A stretch of DNA of 43,191 bases from a virus, in IMG/VR virus record IMGVR_UViG_3300043788_000058, positions 1-43,191 of that record; one strand, 5' to 3'. The position numbers were made by a program, and so were the translations under genes. The notes under the pieces were generated by a model. The model had not been told where the DNA came from. It did not search any database and worked only from the letters and a program-made list of their open reading frames with translations. Positions 34,973 to 42,146 of the stretch are shown one piece after another (positions within the stretch are counted from its first letter, which is position 1; every line of letters starts with the position of its first letter).

Positions 34973-36427
34973 ATGTCCTTTGTATATAATGCTTCACGCA
35001 CCGTCGCGGCCATGTCGAAGTGTGAAGCCTTCGGCCGGCTGATCGCTGGACCCGTCGGCTCCGGAAAGACCACCGGCGTCATCGTTGAAATGCTGCGACG
35101 GGCGATCGAACAACACCCCGGGCAAGACGGCAACCGGTACACTCGGTTCGCGGTCGTCCGGCAAACCCTTAAGCAGTTGAAGGACACCGTCCTTAAAGAC
35201 TGCGACACGTGGCTCGCCGCGAACGGGATTGGCTACTGGAAAATTTCTGATAGCACATACCATATTAACTTCGACCGCGTGCGGAGCGAGTGGATATTCC
35301 TCCCGCTTGAAGACGCCGCGGATCAAGGGCGTCTCCTGTCGATGCAGCTTACCGGCTCATGGTTGTCGGAGTGCATCGAAATGGATATCTCTATCCTCGG
35401 CCCGTTGTCCGGCCGTATCGGGCGATATCCGTCCGGCGTGAAGGGCGCGCCGACATGGAACGGCATCATCGCCGACACGAACTTCCCAGCCGAAATGACG
35501 CCGTGGTGGGAGTTCATGGAACGAGCGCCGGAAGACTGGAAAATTTTCAAGCAGCCAAGCGGGCTCGCGTGGGACGCCGAGAACCTTGACTACCTGTTGC
35601 AGACCGACGATACCATGAAGCTGCCATTAGGTCATCCCGACCGCATCGCGCGCGGGCGCGAATACTACAACCGTATCGTCCGGCTCCACGGGATCGAGAG
35701 CGATTTCGTCAAACGCTACGTCAAAGCCGAGTATGGCGATGACCCGAGCGGCCGCGCTGTCTTCCGCGAAACCTTCCGCCGCAAATGGCATGTGGTCGAT
35801 GACACGAACGTGATGCCCGGGTATCCGATCATCGTGGGGCAGGATTTTGGACGTGACCCATGGAGCTTAATTTGCCAACCCGATCATCTTGGGCGTATCC
35901 TCGTACACGAGGAAATCCCCGCCACTAACATCGGTCTGGAGAAGCACTGCCAAGATCACCTACGAGCGCGACTGCTTCAGTCAAAGTATATGGGATGCCG
36001 CGTTGCGCTGGTCGGCGATCCCGCCGGCGTAGCAAAGAGCACGCATTCGGAAGAAACCAGCTTCGACCTCCTGAAACGGCTCGGCTTCCCGTGCTTCCCG
36101 GCGCCGACCAATGACCTCGATCCGCGCCTGCGCGCCGTGGAGAGTTTCCTTGGACGACATACCAACGGCGGCCCCAGCATGCTGATCAACCGTGCGGGCT
36201 GCCCGCACCTGATCCGCGCACTCGACGGCGGCTACCGGTTCGAGTTCGCCAAGGCGTCCGGCATTCGACGCGACATTCCTCGTAAGGATGAATACTCGCA
36301 CGTGACAGACTGCCTTCAGTACGTCTGCCTCGTCTGCCACGGGGGCACGCTGCAAGCGATTGCCGCGCGCATGATGCCACGACCGCGCGTGCACGGCCCG
36401 AGAATTTCCCCGGCCGGTTGGACTTAA
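34973..36427 (+). CDS. terL: Terminase large subunit, 484 aa
   Basis: The N-terminal ATPase domain shows AGPVGSGKTT (Walker A, residues 25-34), with a probable acidic Walker B/catalytic region at SWLSECIEMD (129-138). The C-terminal nuclease domain has VGQDFGRDP (D291), VALVGDPAG (D349) and HVTDCLQYV (D446), the expected three acidic metal-binding residues. It powers and cuts DNA during packaging through the portal. It starts one base after the phosphoesterase stop. Its last codons overlap the convergent gene at 36424 by four bases, with no visible terminator between the two. Confidence 0.92.
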   Translation: MSFVYNASRTVAAMSKCEAFGRLIAGPVGSGKTTGVIVEMLRRAIEQHPGQDGNRYTRFAVVRQTLKQLKDTVLKDCDTWLAANGIGYWKISDSTYHINFDRVRSEWIFLPLEDAADQGRLLSMQLTGSWLSECIEMDISILGPLSGRIGRYPSGVKGAPTWNGIIADTNFPAEMTPWWEFMERAPEDWKIFKQPSGLAWDAENLDYLLQTDDTMKLPLGHPDRIARGREYYNRIVRLHGIESDFVKRYVKAEYGDDPSGRAVFRETFRRKWHVVDDTNVMPGYPIIVGQDFGRDPWSLICQPDHLGRILVHEEIPATNIGLEKHCQDHLRARLLQSKYMGCRVALVGDPAGVAKSTHSEETSFDLLKRLGFPCFPAPTNDLDPRLRAVESFLGRHTNGGPSMLINRAGCPHLIRALDGGYRFEFAKASGIRRDIPRKDEYSHVTDCLQYVCLVCHGGTLQAIAARMMPRPRVHGPRISPAGWT

Positions 36428-36759
36428 TGCTTCCAGAAGGCGGTCACGAGGCCGCTAAAGACGCTACCAATCGCCGCGGCAGCAATCGTGATAACTGTGA
36501 GCAGCGTCCCGGTGACGCCGCTATGGCGCGCGCGATCCTGCTCCAGTGCGGCGATGCGTGAGTTGAACCCACCCATCGTTACCTGCATGTCACGACGCAT
36601 GTCCGCAATGGCGGTCGAGGTCTGGCTCTCGAACCGGTCCATGCGCGACGGCAGCGTGCGCACGGTGGCGTTAATTTCACCCAGCATGAAAGTCGCATCG
36701 CGGCCAAGGGCCATGCGATTATCGCGGCTCTCGCCGACTTCATCCCGTTCTTCACTCAT
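36424..36759 (-). CDS. Coiled-coil plus C-terminal membrane anchor protein, 111 aa
   Basis: The start is set at the ATG at 36759 with GGAGG upstream (GGAGGCGGTTCC-ATG). Residues 20-80 form a coiled coil (GRDATFMLGEINATVRTLPS, SRMDRFESQTSTAIADMRRD, ALEQDRARHSG) and residues 85-105 a membrane helix (LLTVITIAAAAIGSVFSGLV) with a short basic end. The layout matches XhlA-like hemolysin/lysis membrane proteins. A palindrome with two mismatches lies immediately upstream of the ribosome binding site. Confidence 0.6.
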   Translation of the reverse strand: MSEERDEVGESRDNRMALGRDATFMLGEINATVRTLPSRMDRFESQTSTAIADMRRDMQVTMGGFNSRIAALEQDRARHSGVTGTLLTVITIAAAAIGSVFSGLVTAFWKH

Positions 36760-36771
36760 GGAACCGCCTCC

Positions 36772-36788
36772 ATTACGGCAGCGGTAAC
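36772..36788. promoter_or_regulatory. Dispersed palindrome, intergenic copy (two mismatches)
   Basis: ATTACGG-CAG-CGGTAAC, 12 of 14 consensus positions. It abuts the GGAGG of the 36424-36759 gene. Confidence 0.65.
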
Positions 36789-36811
36789 AGACGTACCTTA
36801 AGACGCCGTAA

Positions 36812-37036
36812 TCAACGACGCGCGTCCCGCCCGGGCGTTGCTTCGACCCCCATGATCGAACAGCCCGCCGTGAAGACGCCCTTGGTGCCCTTCTCGACAA
36901 GCACCTTGGCCTCGTCCAACGCCTTGGTCTGGCGCTGAATACACTCGTCATAGGTCATCGGCTCCGACGTGCGCACACGCGGTTCCTCGCCCGGGGGCGA
37001 ATAGATCATGACCAGCACAGCAAAAACCTTGAACAT
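36812..37036 (-). CDS. Small secreted or anchored protein, 74 aa
   Basis: AGGAGGG precedes the start. A hydrophobic N-terminus (MFKVFAVLVMIYSPP) is followed by a polar domain with two cysteines (YDECIQRQTKALDEAKVLVE, GVFTAGCSIMG). It is likely exported or membrane-anchored, with the two cysteines able to pair. It is encoded among membrane and lysis-region genes; no family recognised. Confidence 0.6.
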   Translation of the reverse strand: MFKVFAVLVMIYSPPGEEPRVRTSEPMTYDECIQRQTKALDEAKVLVEKGTKGVFTAGCSIMGVEATPGRDARR

Positions 37037-37046
37037 GACACCCTCC

Positions 37047-37385
37047 TTAGTGGCGCAACGCTGGCGCGTTGGCGACTTCCTCGATCAACTCCATCTGTCG
37101 CCCTAGCTTCTCCGTTTCGAGGTCAGTCTCACGGCACAGATAGGAAATCGTCTTGTTGATAGCTTCTTCATCAAACTGCTGCTGGGCCAGCATCCCGCTC
37201 GTCATGTCAAGCACCTGCGCCCGCGTCACCAACCCATAGACAGTCAGCGCAGTCTGTAGGAACTGCGCATACGCCTCAGGCGTCATGTTAACATTATGCG
37301 CGTAGAGCAGCGCAAGGAACACGTTCTGCTTGACCTGAGAACCCTCTGCGCGAAGGTCATTCCGATCGAACCGCTTCGCGGACAT
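37047..37385 (-). CDS. Hypothetical helical protein, 112 aa
   Basis: The start is set at the ATG at 37385 (MSAKRFDRND), seven bases after GGAGG, coupled by TAATG to the preceding winged-helix gene. The product is predicted all-helical (NVFLALLYAHNVNMTPEAYA, later DEEAINKTISYLC and TEKLGRQMELIEEV). Its coupling to the winged-helix gene suggests the two work together. Family unknown. Confidence 0.65.
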   Translation of the reverse strand: MSAKRFDRNDLRAEGSQVKQNVFLALLYAHNVNMTPEAYAQFLQTALTVYGLVTRAQVLDMTSGMLAQQQFDEEAINKTISYLCRETDLETEKLGRQMELIEEVANAPALRH

Positions 37386-37930
37386 TAGTCGGCCTCCTTC
37401 AGAAGCTCCCATATCTTACGACGGTCAACTTCCGTCATCTGATACCCTAGAGAGTGGACCGTCTGTAGAGTTATCCCGAGCGGCACAAGCTTCTTGCGCA
37501 TCTTGCAGACCACCACGTCCACAAGTTTTATCTGGCTGGGCTCCGACTGGTTGCCATGGTCAGCAGCAAGCAGCAACTGCTCACGCGAGGCGTGGCCGCG
37601 ACGCAGGATAACCAGCAAAAGTCGTCCTTCTTGGGGGGTTGTCTTCACCTTGCGCGACAAGAGCATGACAAGATCGTCGTCATCGAGCGTCGCAAGGGTC
37701 TGGGGCACGCAAGGGAGGCGCGTGAGCCGCGTTCCGCCGGTCGGCCAGTCTTCGGAGGGCATCGAAACGAGCCTACCAGCGGCGATTGCGTCGTGCAAAA
37801 AGGGCCGTAAATTCTCGTCTGAGACCCTGAAAATCCGCTTTAATGCCCCTATTGGGACACCTTCGTCGGCTGCGCGCTCAACCATCGCACGGTTGCCAAT
37901 CCAACTGTCTAGACCCGGGTCTTCGATCAT
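37385..37930 (-). CDS. OmpR/PhoB-type winged-helix DNA-binding protein, 181 aa
   Basis: The C-terminal 85 residues have the winged-helix pattern of response-regulator output domains: RLLLVILRRGHASREQLLLA, a basic recognition-helix region VDVVVCKMRKKLVP, then LQTVHSLGYQMTEVD, the typical hairpin wing ending GY. No receiver domain with phospho-acceptor Asp is visible; the N-terminal half is a separate helical domain (GVPIGALKRIFRVSDENLRP). It has no clear Shine-Dalgarno, and an 11-bp hairpin lies 18 bases upstream. It is the one candidate transcription factor I see in the window. Confidence 0.65.
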   Translation of the reverse strand: MIEDPGLDSWIGNRAMVERAADEGVPIGALKRIFRVSDENLRPFLHDAIAAGRLVSMPSEDWPTGGTRLTRLPCVPQTLATLDDDDLVMLLSRKVKTTPQEGRLLLVILRRGHASREQLLLAADHGNQSEPSQIKLVDVVVCKMRKKLVPLGITLQTVHSLGYQMTEVDRRKIWELLKEAD

Positions 37931-37947
37931 GGGAACACATGAGATAC

Positions 37948-37980
37948 GCCCCTACCCCTTGGGAGCATAGGGGTAGGGGC
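37948..37980. other. 11-bp perfect hairpin upstream of winged-helix gene
   Basis: GCCCCTACCCC pairs with GGGGTAGGGGC around an 11-base loop, between the 38003 gene and the start at 37930. There is no T-run on either strand. It could terminate or attenuate transcription from the right, or limit translation of the regulator. Confidence 0.6.
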
Positions 37981-38002
37981 ATCGCCAATGGACGCGTCGC
38001 AT

Positions 38003-38287
38003 TTACGCAGACGCGGCCGGGGAAGCAGAAGCAACGACCGCGGGCGCAACAGCCGCGGCGGGCTTAGCCTTGGCGGGGGTAGCAGCGGCCGGCGCAATAC
38101 CGACAGCGGTCTCAACCGAACTTACGCGTGCCTCAAGAGCGGCAAAGTCAGACTTTGCGACGGTGACGAGGCTGGTCAGCCACGTCGCGCCGGGCGCGAG
38201 CAGTTTGGTGGCAACCCAGTAAGCGAGAACAAGAACACCGAACAGAGCGAAGCCCTGACCGGCGTGAGCACCGAGGAACTCGAACAT
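38003..38287 (-). CDS. Alternative internal-start product: membrane protein, 94 aa
   Basis: The ATG at 38287-38285 has GGGAGA five bases upstream and begins MFEFLGAHAGQGFALFGVLV, a membrane helix, then a coiled coil (DFAALEARVSSVETAVG) and a long Ala/Pro/Lys tail. The arrangement is that of a small anchored membrane protein. It shares the frame of the longer secreted protein reading; which product is made cannot be told from sequence. Confidence 0.45.
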   Translation of the reverse strand: MFEFLGAHAGQGFALFGVLVLAYWVATKLLAPGATWLTSLVTVAKSDFAALEARVSSVETAVGIAPAAATPAKAKPAAAVAPAVVASASPAASA

Positions 38288-38662
38288 GGAAGTCTCCCAA
38301 CGTTTGGGTGAAGCATCAATCGGCGATGATATTGTCGCCGGGTTAACAGACGGTAAAGGTCGATCCGTTGTTACCGAGACGGTAACAGCTGGACGCGGCG
38401 ACGGCCGCCTGTCTCGTGACACAGTCTCCTGTGTAACCTTGGCACCACCGTGGGCCGCTGCGATGGCGGCTTTACAGGTGGCGCTCACCTGTGACTGGTT
38501 GGCGGCCATGCACTTGACGATGGCAGGGATGCCCTGTGGGATGGCGCTCGTGCAGAGCCGGAACGCATCTGGCGCGCACGCGGTGCGCTCGGCCGCCGTG
38601 TAAGCCTGCGCGCCCGCGCATAGAACGCCGACGCACGCTGCCGCGTATAAGTGCCGTTTCAT
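38003..38662 (-). CDS. Secreted Cys-rich protein fused in frame to membrane/Ala-Pro-rich segment, 219 aa
   Basis: From the ATG at 38662 (AGGGG seven bases upstream) comes a clear signal peptide (MKRHLYAAACVGVLCAGAQA), then a Cys-rich domain (ERTACAPDAFRLCTSAIPQG and IVKCMAANQSQVSATCKAAI). The pattern C-x(2)-D-A-x-R-L-C...C-M...C is widespread in secreted proteins of Bradyrhizobium-like bacteria. The frame continues without a stop into a second module with its own start (38287): membrane helix, coiled coil and Ala/Pro tail. Either this is a fusion or an internal start yields two products. The upstream frame stays open even further, to 38851. Confidence 0.5.
   Translation of the reverse strand: MKRHLYAAACVGVLCAGAQAYTAAERTACAPDAFRLCTSAIPQGIPAIVKCMAANQSQVSATCKAAIAAAHGGAKVTQETVSRDRRPSPRPAVTVSVTTDRPLPSVNPATISSPIDASPKRWETSMFEFLGAHAGQGFALFGVLVLAYWVATKLLAPGATWLTSLVTVAKSDFAALEARVSSVETAVGIAPAAATPAKAKPAAAVAPAVVASASPAASA
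38370..38386. promoter_or_regulatory. Dispersed palindrome, perfect copy
   Basis: GTTACCG-AGA-CGGTAAC in the 38003-38662 frame (V-T-V-S-V-T), about 85 bases upstream of the internal start at 38287. Confidence 0.85.
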
Positions 38663-38742
38663 GACCGATCCCCTAGAAGAATGATGCACGACACGGTGCA
38701 AACGAACCCGAGAATGAGAACCAAGATCACTACGTCCAACAT
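38659..38742 (-). CDS. Tiny membrane protein, 27 aa
   Basis: The ATG at 38742 has GGAGG five bases upstream, in the same GGAGGGTATC-ATG context as the endolysin gene. It encodes MLDVVILVLILGFVCTVSCI then ILLGDRS, a single membrane helix. Its TGA overlaps the ATG of the secreted protein gene (ATGA), a typical coupled arrangement. Small single-helix proteins here may be lysis accessories. Confidence 0.55.
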   Translation of the reverse strand: MLDVVILVLILGFVCTVSCIILLGDRS

Positions 38743-38847
38743 GATACCCTCCAGCCGAAGACGGTAGTACCATAGCCACCTGCCCGTGGCAAGTGTTGCA
38801 CGCGATAATAAACAGCAAGGTGGTCATCAGCACGCGAAGCAATCGGG

Positions 38848-39168
38848 TCATGACTTATCCGTGGGGATGGGCAAACCGTCGCCAGCTACGTGTTCCAACG
38901 CCTCCGCGAGTGCCTGCCGCCCCGGCACAGTGTCCACTCCAAGCTTAGAGGCTTCATCCAACAACTTTAGAATTTCTGTGACGGTCACCTTGCAGACCGC
39001 TTCACGCAACGCGGGCGTTAAAGTCGGGTGCGCCATCGTCCAGTCGGTGGTATATTTATTACGCCACCTGAACTGAGTAATTGTCATCTGTTGGGCGAGC
39101 GTAGTCTGCAACGTTTCGATCTGTCGCCGGATGCGTTCGATCTTCGTAACATCTTCGAAAGTGAACAT
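38848..39168 (-). CDS. Hypothetical helical protein, 106 aa
   Basis: The start is placed at the ATG at 39168 with GAGAGG upstream; an ATG at 39195 overlapping the previous stop is an alternative. The N-terminal coiled coil (VTKIERIRRQIETLQTTLAQ) is followed by TQFRWRNKYTTDWTMAHPTL and a helical C-terminus. No family recognised. It overlaps a lipoprotein-like ATG at 38851 by four bases (ATGA). Confidence 0.6.
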   Translation of the reverse strand: MFTFEDVTKIERIRRQIETLQTTLAQQMTITQFRWRNKYTTDWTMAHPTLTPALREAVCKVTVTEILKLLDEASKLGVDTVPGRQALAEALEHVAGDGLPIPTDKS

Positions 39169-39194
39169 TTTTCCTCTCAAGACGGTGAACACCA

Positions 39195-39542
39195 TCAAAA
39201 TTGACCTCTGTCGAAGCCGTGGGCTTCAGACACTTCGGCCGCGAGCGCCTTGAAGACCTTACCGTGCCCGTGGCCGATATTCATACGATGCATGTAGATA
39301 TGCACCATTTCATGCGCCAGCGTCTTCAGCAAGGTGAAGCTGTGCGTATGGTACTTGCCGGATATCTGGATTTTGTAGGGCTTGGTATCGTCCGGCGGGT
39401 AATGGCACCAGCCGTACGCACGGCCGGCACCAATAACCTCGAACTTCACGTCATCCTCGTCCGGCATGTTCCAGCCATTGAACGGCTCCGTCTCCGCGAG
39501 GTACGCGTAGCCGGCGCGCAGAATGGCTGGGGTAACCTTCAC
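39195..39542 (-). CDS. SprT-like zinc metallopeptidase, 115 aa
   Basis: The protein carries LAHEMVHIYMHRMNIGHGHG, where HEMVH (77-81) gives two zinc ligands and catalytic Glu78, and His91/His93 are the probable third ligand. KVFKALAAEVSEAHGF then follows, as in SprT/SprTN-type proteases. A beta-rich first half contains KYKIQISGKYHTHSFTLL-type strands. In phages such proteins may process virion or host chromatin proteins. It is compact compared with the bacterial family. Confidence 0.75.
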   Translation of the reverse strand: MKVTPAILRAGYAYLAETEPFNGWNMPDEDDVKFEVIGAGRAYGWCHYPPDDTKPYKIQISGKYHTHSFTLLKTLAHEMVHIYMHRMNIGHGHGKVFKALAAEVSEAHGFDRGQF

Positions 39543-39557
39543 CGTTACCTCCCCGGG

Positions 39558-39899
39558 TCAGCCGGCCGTGGTGATCTTGGTGACGTGGTGCGCGAGCATC
39601 CCCGAAACAGCGAGGGTATCCAGATCGCGTGACGCCCAGAAGTATGACGGGAACGCTACCAACGGCTGGGTCGGATGACGCGAGCACATGGCAACATAAC
39701 AGATATCGGGTAACTTGCACTCGCCCTTCTCGATATCATCGGCGAGAGCGCGAAGCATATCAACCGCAGAGGTCCAACTAGAACCATCGGCCTGCTTGGC
39801 CTGCGGGAAGGGAATGATAAGCGACGGCGGCTTGGCGGATGCCATCAGCCGGCTCTTACCAAGGGCGACGATGTTCTCAGGTGTCTTCTTGTCGGTCAT
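39558..39899 (-). CDS. Hypothetical protein, 113 aa
   Basis: Start at 39899 with GGAGG five bases upstream. The protein opens MTDKKTPENIVALGKSRLMA and has a conserved-looking middle (DMLRALADDIEKGECKLPDI) and a beta C-terminus. It appears soluble. It sits between the endolysin candidate and the SprT-like gene. I do not recognise a function. Confidence 0.6.
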   Translation of the reverse strand: MTDKKTPENIVALGKSRLMASAKPPSLIIPFPQAKQADGSSWTSAVDMLRALADDIEKGECKLPDICYVAMCSRHPTQPLVAFPSYFWASRDLDTLAVSGMLAHHVTKITTAG

Positions 39900-39932
39900 G
39901 GTGTCCTCCGTGGTGTAGAGGAACTAGGTGTC

Positions 39933-40742
39933 TCACACCTTCTTGAAGCTGTCAATAACTGTTGCCCAGAACCCTTTTGCCGGCGGGAGCGGAGTAACCG
40001 GTGGAGTAACCGGCGGGTGCTGCGTAACTGGCGGCCGCGGGTTAGTCGAAATCTGCGGCAAGGTAGCCGACGCTGCCGCCGCGAGAACCGGGGCGAAAGG
40101 GATCAGGAGGCCGGCGTCGGCGAGCGACTTCTGGACGGTGTTGGTGTCCATGTTCATACCTTGCCACCGCTCACCCGGATAAATCTTCTGGAGCAGCGTC
40201 CACGCGTTGGACGCGACATAGTCCTTGTAATGCGCCCACCCCGGCGACCCTGCAACCCACGTGTTGGTTACGCGCTTGGTACCTTGCATGGTCAAGCACG
40301 TCCAACCTGAGCCGTACGAGCCAACCGTGGGGCGCCGGCTGGCCGGCAACTCGTTGAACACAACGTTGATCGCGTCGAAGTACGCAACCTCGTTGGTGTT
40401 GATCTGCGTGGCGGTCGCGTCCGTGTCCACCGCGAAGTAGACGCACAGCGACGAGGACGGGGGCAGACCCACGCTCGGCAACCACGCCAGAACCTCGCGT
40501 GCATCACGCGTACCGGAGGGGCCGTCAACGCCTTTCCCGTTCGCCATGCCATACCCTTCGACCACGATGCCGACCGGCATGCCGAGGACCGCCCAGCGGC
40601 GCGCCTCCGCGGGCGTAAGGCTCTTGCCGCTGTCGTGGCCGTTGGTGAGAGGGTTGAAATAGCGCATGACGCCAGCGGCGCCAAAGGCCTTGATGGTGCT
40701 ACCTTTCGCCGAGTAGTCTTCTGCACAGTCAACGACGAACAT
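39933..40742 (-). CDS. DUF1906 / Rv2525c-like glycoside-hydrolase-type endolysin candidate, 269 aa
   Basis: GGAGG lies five bases before the ATG at 40742. The N-terminal 200 residues read as a TIM-barrel-type domain: VVDCAEDYSAKG, IKAFGAAGVMRYFNPLTNGH, ARRWAVLGMPVGIVVEGYG, SSSLCVYFAVDTDATATQ, YFDAINVVFNELPASRRP and VGSYGSGWTC. This matches the DUF1906 (glycoside-hydrolase-like) family used as phage lysins. A Pro/Thr linker (PPVTQHPPVTPPVTPLPP) and a C-terminal amphipathic helix (FWATVIDSFKKV) follow. It is probably the peptidoglycan hydrolase of the lysis system. No signal peptide is seen, so a holin would be needed. Confidence 0.65.
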   Translation of the reverse strand: MFVVDCAEDYSAKGSTIKAFGAAGVMRYFNPLTNGHDSGKSLTPAEARRWAVLGMPVGIVVEGYGMANGKGVDGPSGTRDAREVLAWLPSVGLPPSSSLCVYFAVDTDATATQINTNEVAYFDAINVVFNELPASRRPTVGSYGSGWTCLTMQGTKRVTNTWVAGSPGWAHYKDYVASNAWTLLQKIYPGERWQGMNMDTNTVQKSLADAGLLIPFAPVLAAAASATLPQISTNPRPPVTQHPPVTPPVTPLPPAKGFWATVIDSFKKV

Positions 40743-40961
40743 GATACCCTCCTGTTACCTTTACACGGTGGCAAGGTAAAAATAATCTGGGGTTCCACTG
40801 TTGGTATCCGGTTTGTCACCCCGAACCGCCATCTGCCTAAGGAATTACTCCAGTCAGCATAGATGGGGGCGGTTGCCCGCTTTTCCTCCGGTGTGGTGTG
40901 AGAGCCCGACTTACAACCTAGGTTACAATCGGGGCCCACACCTGCTACATACCGGGCCGAC

Positions 40962-41351
40962 TTAAGCCGGACCGGTTTCGCCACTGGCACCGGTTGCGGA
41001 TGTAGCGCCCGCACCGCCAGTGGGACCCGTGGTGCCTGAAGGTCCAGCCGACGCGGGCGCGGTAAGCGCGGCGTCGAGGGCCTGCACCTGAGTGAGGATG
41101 GTCTGCAACCCTGTTACCGCCGCGGTAATCGCCGCCTCGTCGGTCGGGTCGATGGTGGCATTGCCGAGCGCGGTCTGCAAGGCAGCAAGCGCGGTCTGCG
41201 TATCGGTGGCAAGCTTGCTGACCGCCGTCTGAAGCGCGGTCACAAGCTGGGTCAATGCAGCGACTTGGGCATCCATGGCGATGATCCTCTCAAGGACGGT
41301 ATCCAGTTTCCGATGAAGGTGGGAGAAGCTGGAGGCTATCTCGGCGTCCAT
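40962..41351 (-). CDS. Coiled-coil protein with collagen-like C-terminus, 129 aa
   Basis: GAGAGGGGG precedes the ATG at 41351. Residues 5-100 are a long coiled coil (FSHLHRKLDTVLERIIAMDA, VSKLATDTQTALAALQTALG, later TILTQVQALDAALT). The last 30 residues are Gly-X-Thr/Ser triplets (GPSGTTGPTGGAGATSATGA). A coiled-coil trimeriser followed by a collagen-like end suggests a small fibre or a tether. It is the only collagen-like gene in the right part of the window. A palindrome (one mismatch) lies at 41113-41129. Confidence 0.65.
   Translation of the reverse strand: MDAEIASSFSHLHRKLDTVLERIIAMDAQVAALTQLVTALQTAVSKLATDTQTALAALQTALGNATIDPTDEAAITAAVTGLQTILTQVQALDAALTAPASAGPSGTTGPTGGAGATSATGASGETGPA
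41113..41129. promoter_or_regulatory. Dispersed palindrome, one mismatch
   Basis: GTTACCG-CCG-CGGTAAT inside the 40962-41351 gene, encoding I-T-A-A-V-T. Confidence 0.75.
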
Positions 41352-41562
41352 ACTGTCCCCCTCTCGTCAGGCTCACGGTGCTTTGTACTCGCGGGGTGTG
41401 AAGGTGTCAAGGGGGTTTGGGCGACCGTGACACCGTTGTACCTTAACAAAACCTTAAGGCTCCTTTTTGGTTAATCTAAATTTCCGTACCGGGTGGACTT
41501 GCCCGCGCGGGGTGGGGTCTGGCCAGAGTGGGGGTGGGCAAACCTTCGCCAGCGCGGACATG
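41352..41562. other. Intergenic region without gene
   Basis: The 263-base gap to the next gene holds the terminator listed separately and two copies of a short CCTTAA-type element (CCTTAACAAAACCTTAAGG). The phrase GGGCAAACC-T/G-TCGCC is shared with 38865-38885. No open frame with a ribosome binding site is seen. Confidence 0.5.
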
Positions 41563-41590
41563 AAAAAACCCGCCCGGTTGCCCGGGCGGG
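41563..41590 (-). terminator. Strong intrinsic terminator
   Basis: Read leftwards, a 9-bp perfect GC stem (CCCGCCCGG / CCGGGCGGG) with a 4-base loop is followed by six T. It lies 25 bases after the stop of the 41616-41816 gene and ends its transcript. Confidence 0.92.
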
Positions 41591-41615
41591 TCGCAAGGTG
41601 GGGATGGTGGGACGG

Positions 41616-41816
41616 TCAAGCCCGGATATAGGCGTTCACACCCAAGTGCAGGACCTTGCCGCCTGGAAGACCGATCGCCTTGTTGCCGTGGGTCGAGGCA
41701 ACGACCTTGCTCTTGCCAGAGGCCGACGCGGTGGCGCCAGTGAGAGCGTCCGGGGACACGTCGATGACAATGGCGAGAACGTCCTTGCCGTCCATCTTGG
41801 TGATTTCGTATTTCAT
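41616..41816 (-). CDS. Small beta-rich protein, 66 aa
   Basis: AAGGAG lies seven bases before the ATG at 41816. The product is compact and beta-rich (MKYEITKMDGKDVLAIVIDV, then SASGKSKVVASTHGNKAIG, ending LHLGVNAYIRA). The SASGK-x-x-VVAST-x-GN motif is one I recognise from small uncharacterised phage and bacterial proteins. It has its own strong terminator, so it may be highly expressed. Confidence 0.7.
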   Translation of the reverse strand: MKYEITKMDGKDVLAIVIDVSPDALTGATASASGKSKVVASTHGNKAIGLPGGKVLHLGVNAYIRA

Positions 41817-41886
41817 AGCGGTACTCCTTGCGTTGGGTTGGGTGAGAACCGGGCCGTCCGGTTCGCTCTTGGCCGCCTGGACAAGG

Positions 41887-42099
41887 TTAACGGTCGCTTA
41901 CTCGGCTCGGATCGTGCGGAGACCACAGGCCGATCACGCCCACATGGATCACAGAGACAAACGCGCGCATCCAGAACGCCCATGTCCCCTGTGTTTGCAG
42001 GGTCACAACCTGCGGTAGGTGTGAGTTCCGTGGCGTGAGAGCGGTAAAAGTGACGATTTTAACCTTGTTACCGTGCTCGGATTTGGAATTCTTACACAT
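41887..42099 (-). CDS. Small membrane protein, 70 aa
   Basis: The start is at 42099 with AGGAGA six bases upstream; the longer frame upstream has no ribosome binding site. The N-terminal half is polar (MCKNSKSEHGNKVKIVTFTA); a hydrophobic segment (TWAFWMRAFVSVIHVGVIGL) is followed by a polar end. It is the first leftward gene next to the inverted-repeat control region, so it may be expressed early. Function unknown. Confidence 0.6.
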   Translation of the reverse strand: MCKNSKSEHGNKVKIVTFTALTPRNSHLPQVVTLQTQGTWAFWMRAFVSVIHVGVIGLWSPHDPSRVSDR

Positions 42100-42146
42100 T
42101 AGACTTCTCCTAGAGCCATGCTGATATGTGTGGCCTTCCAGACAAG

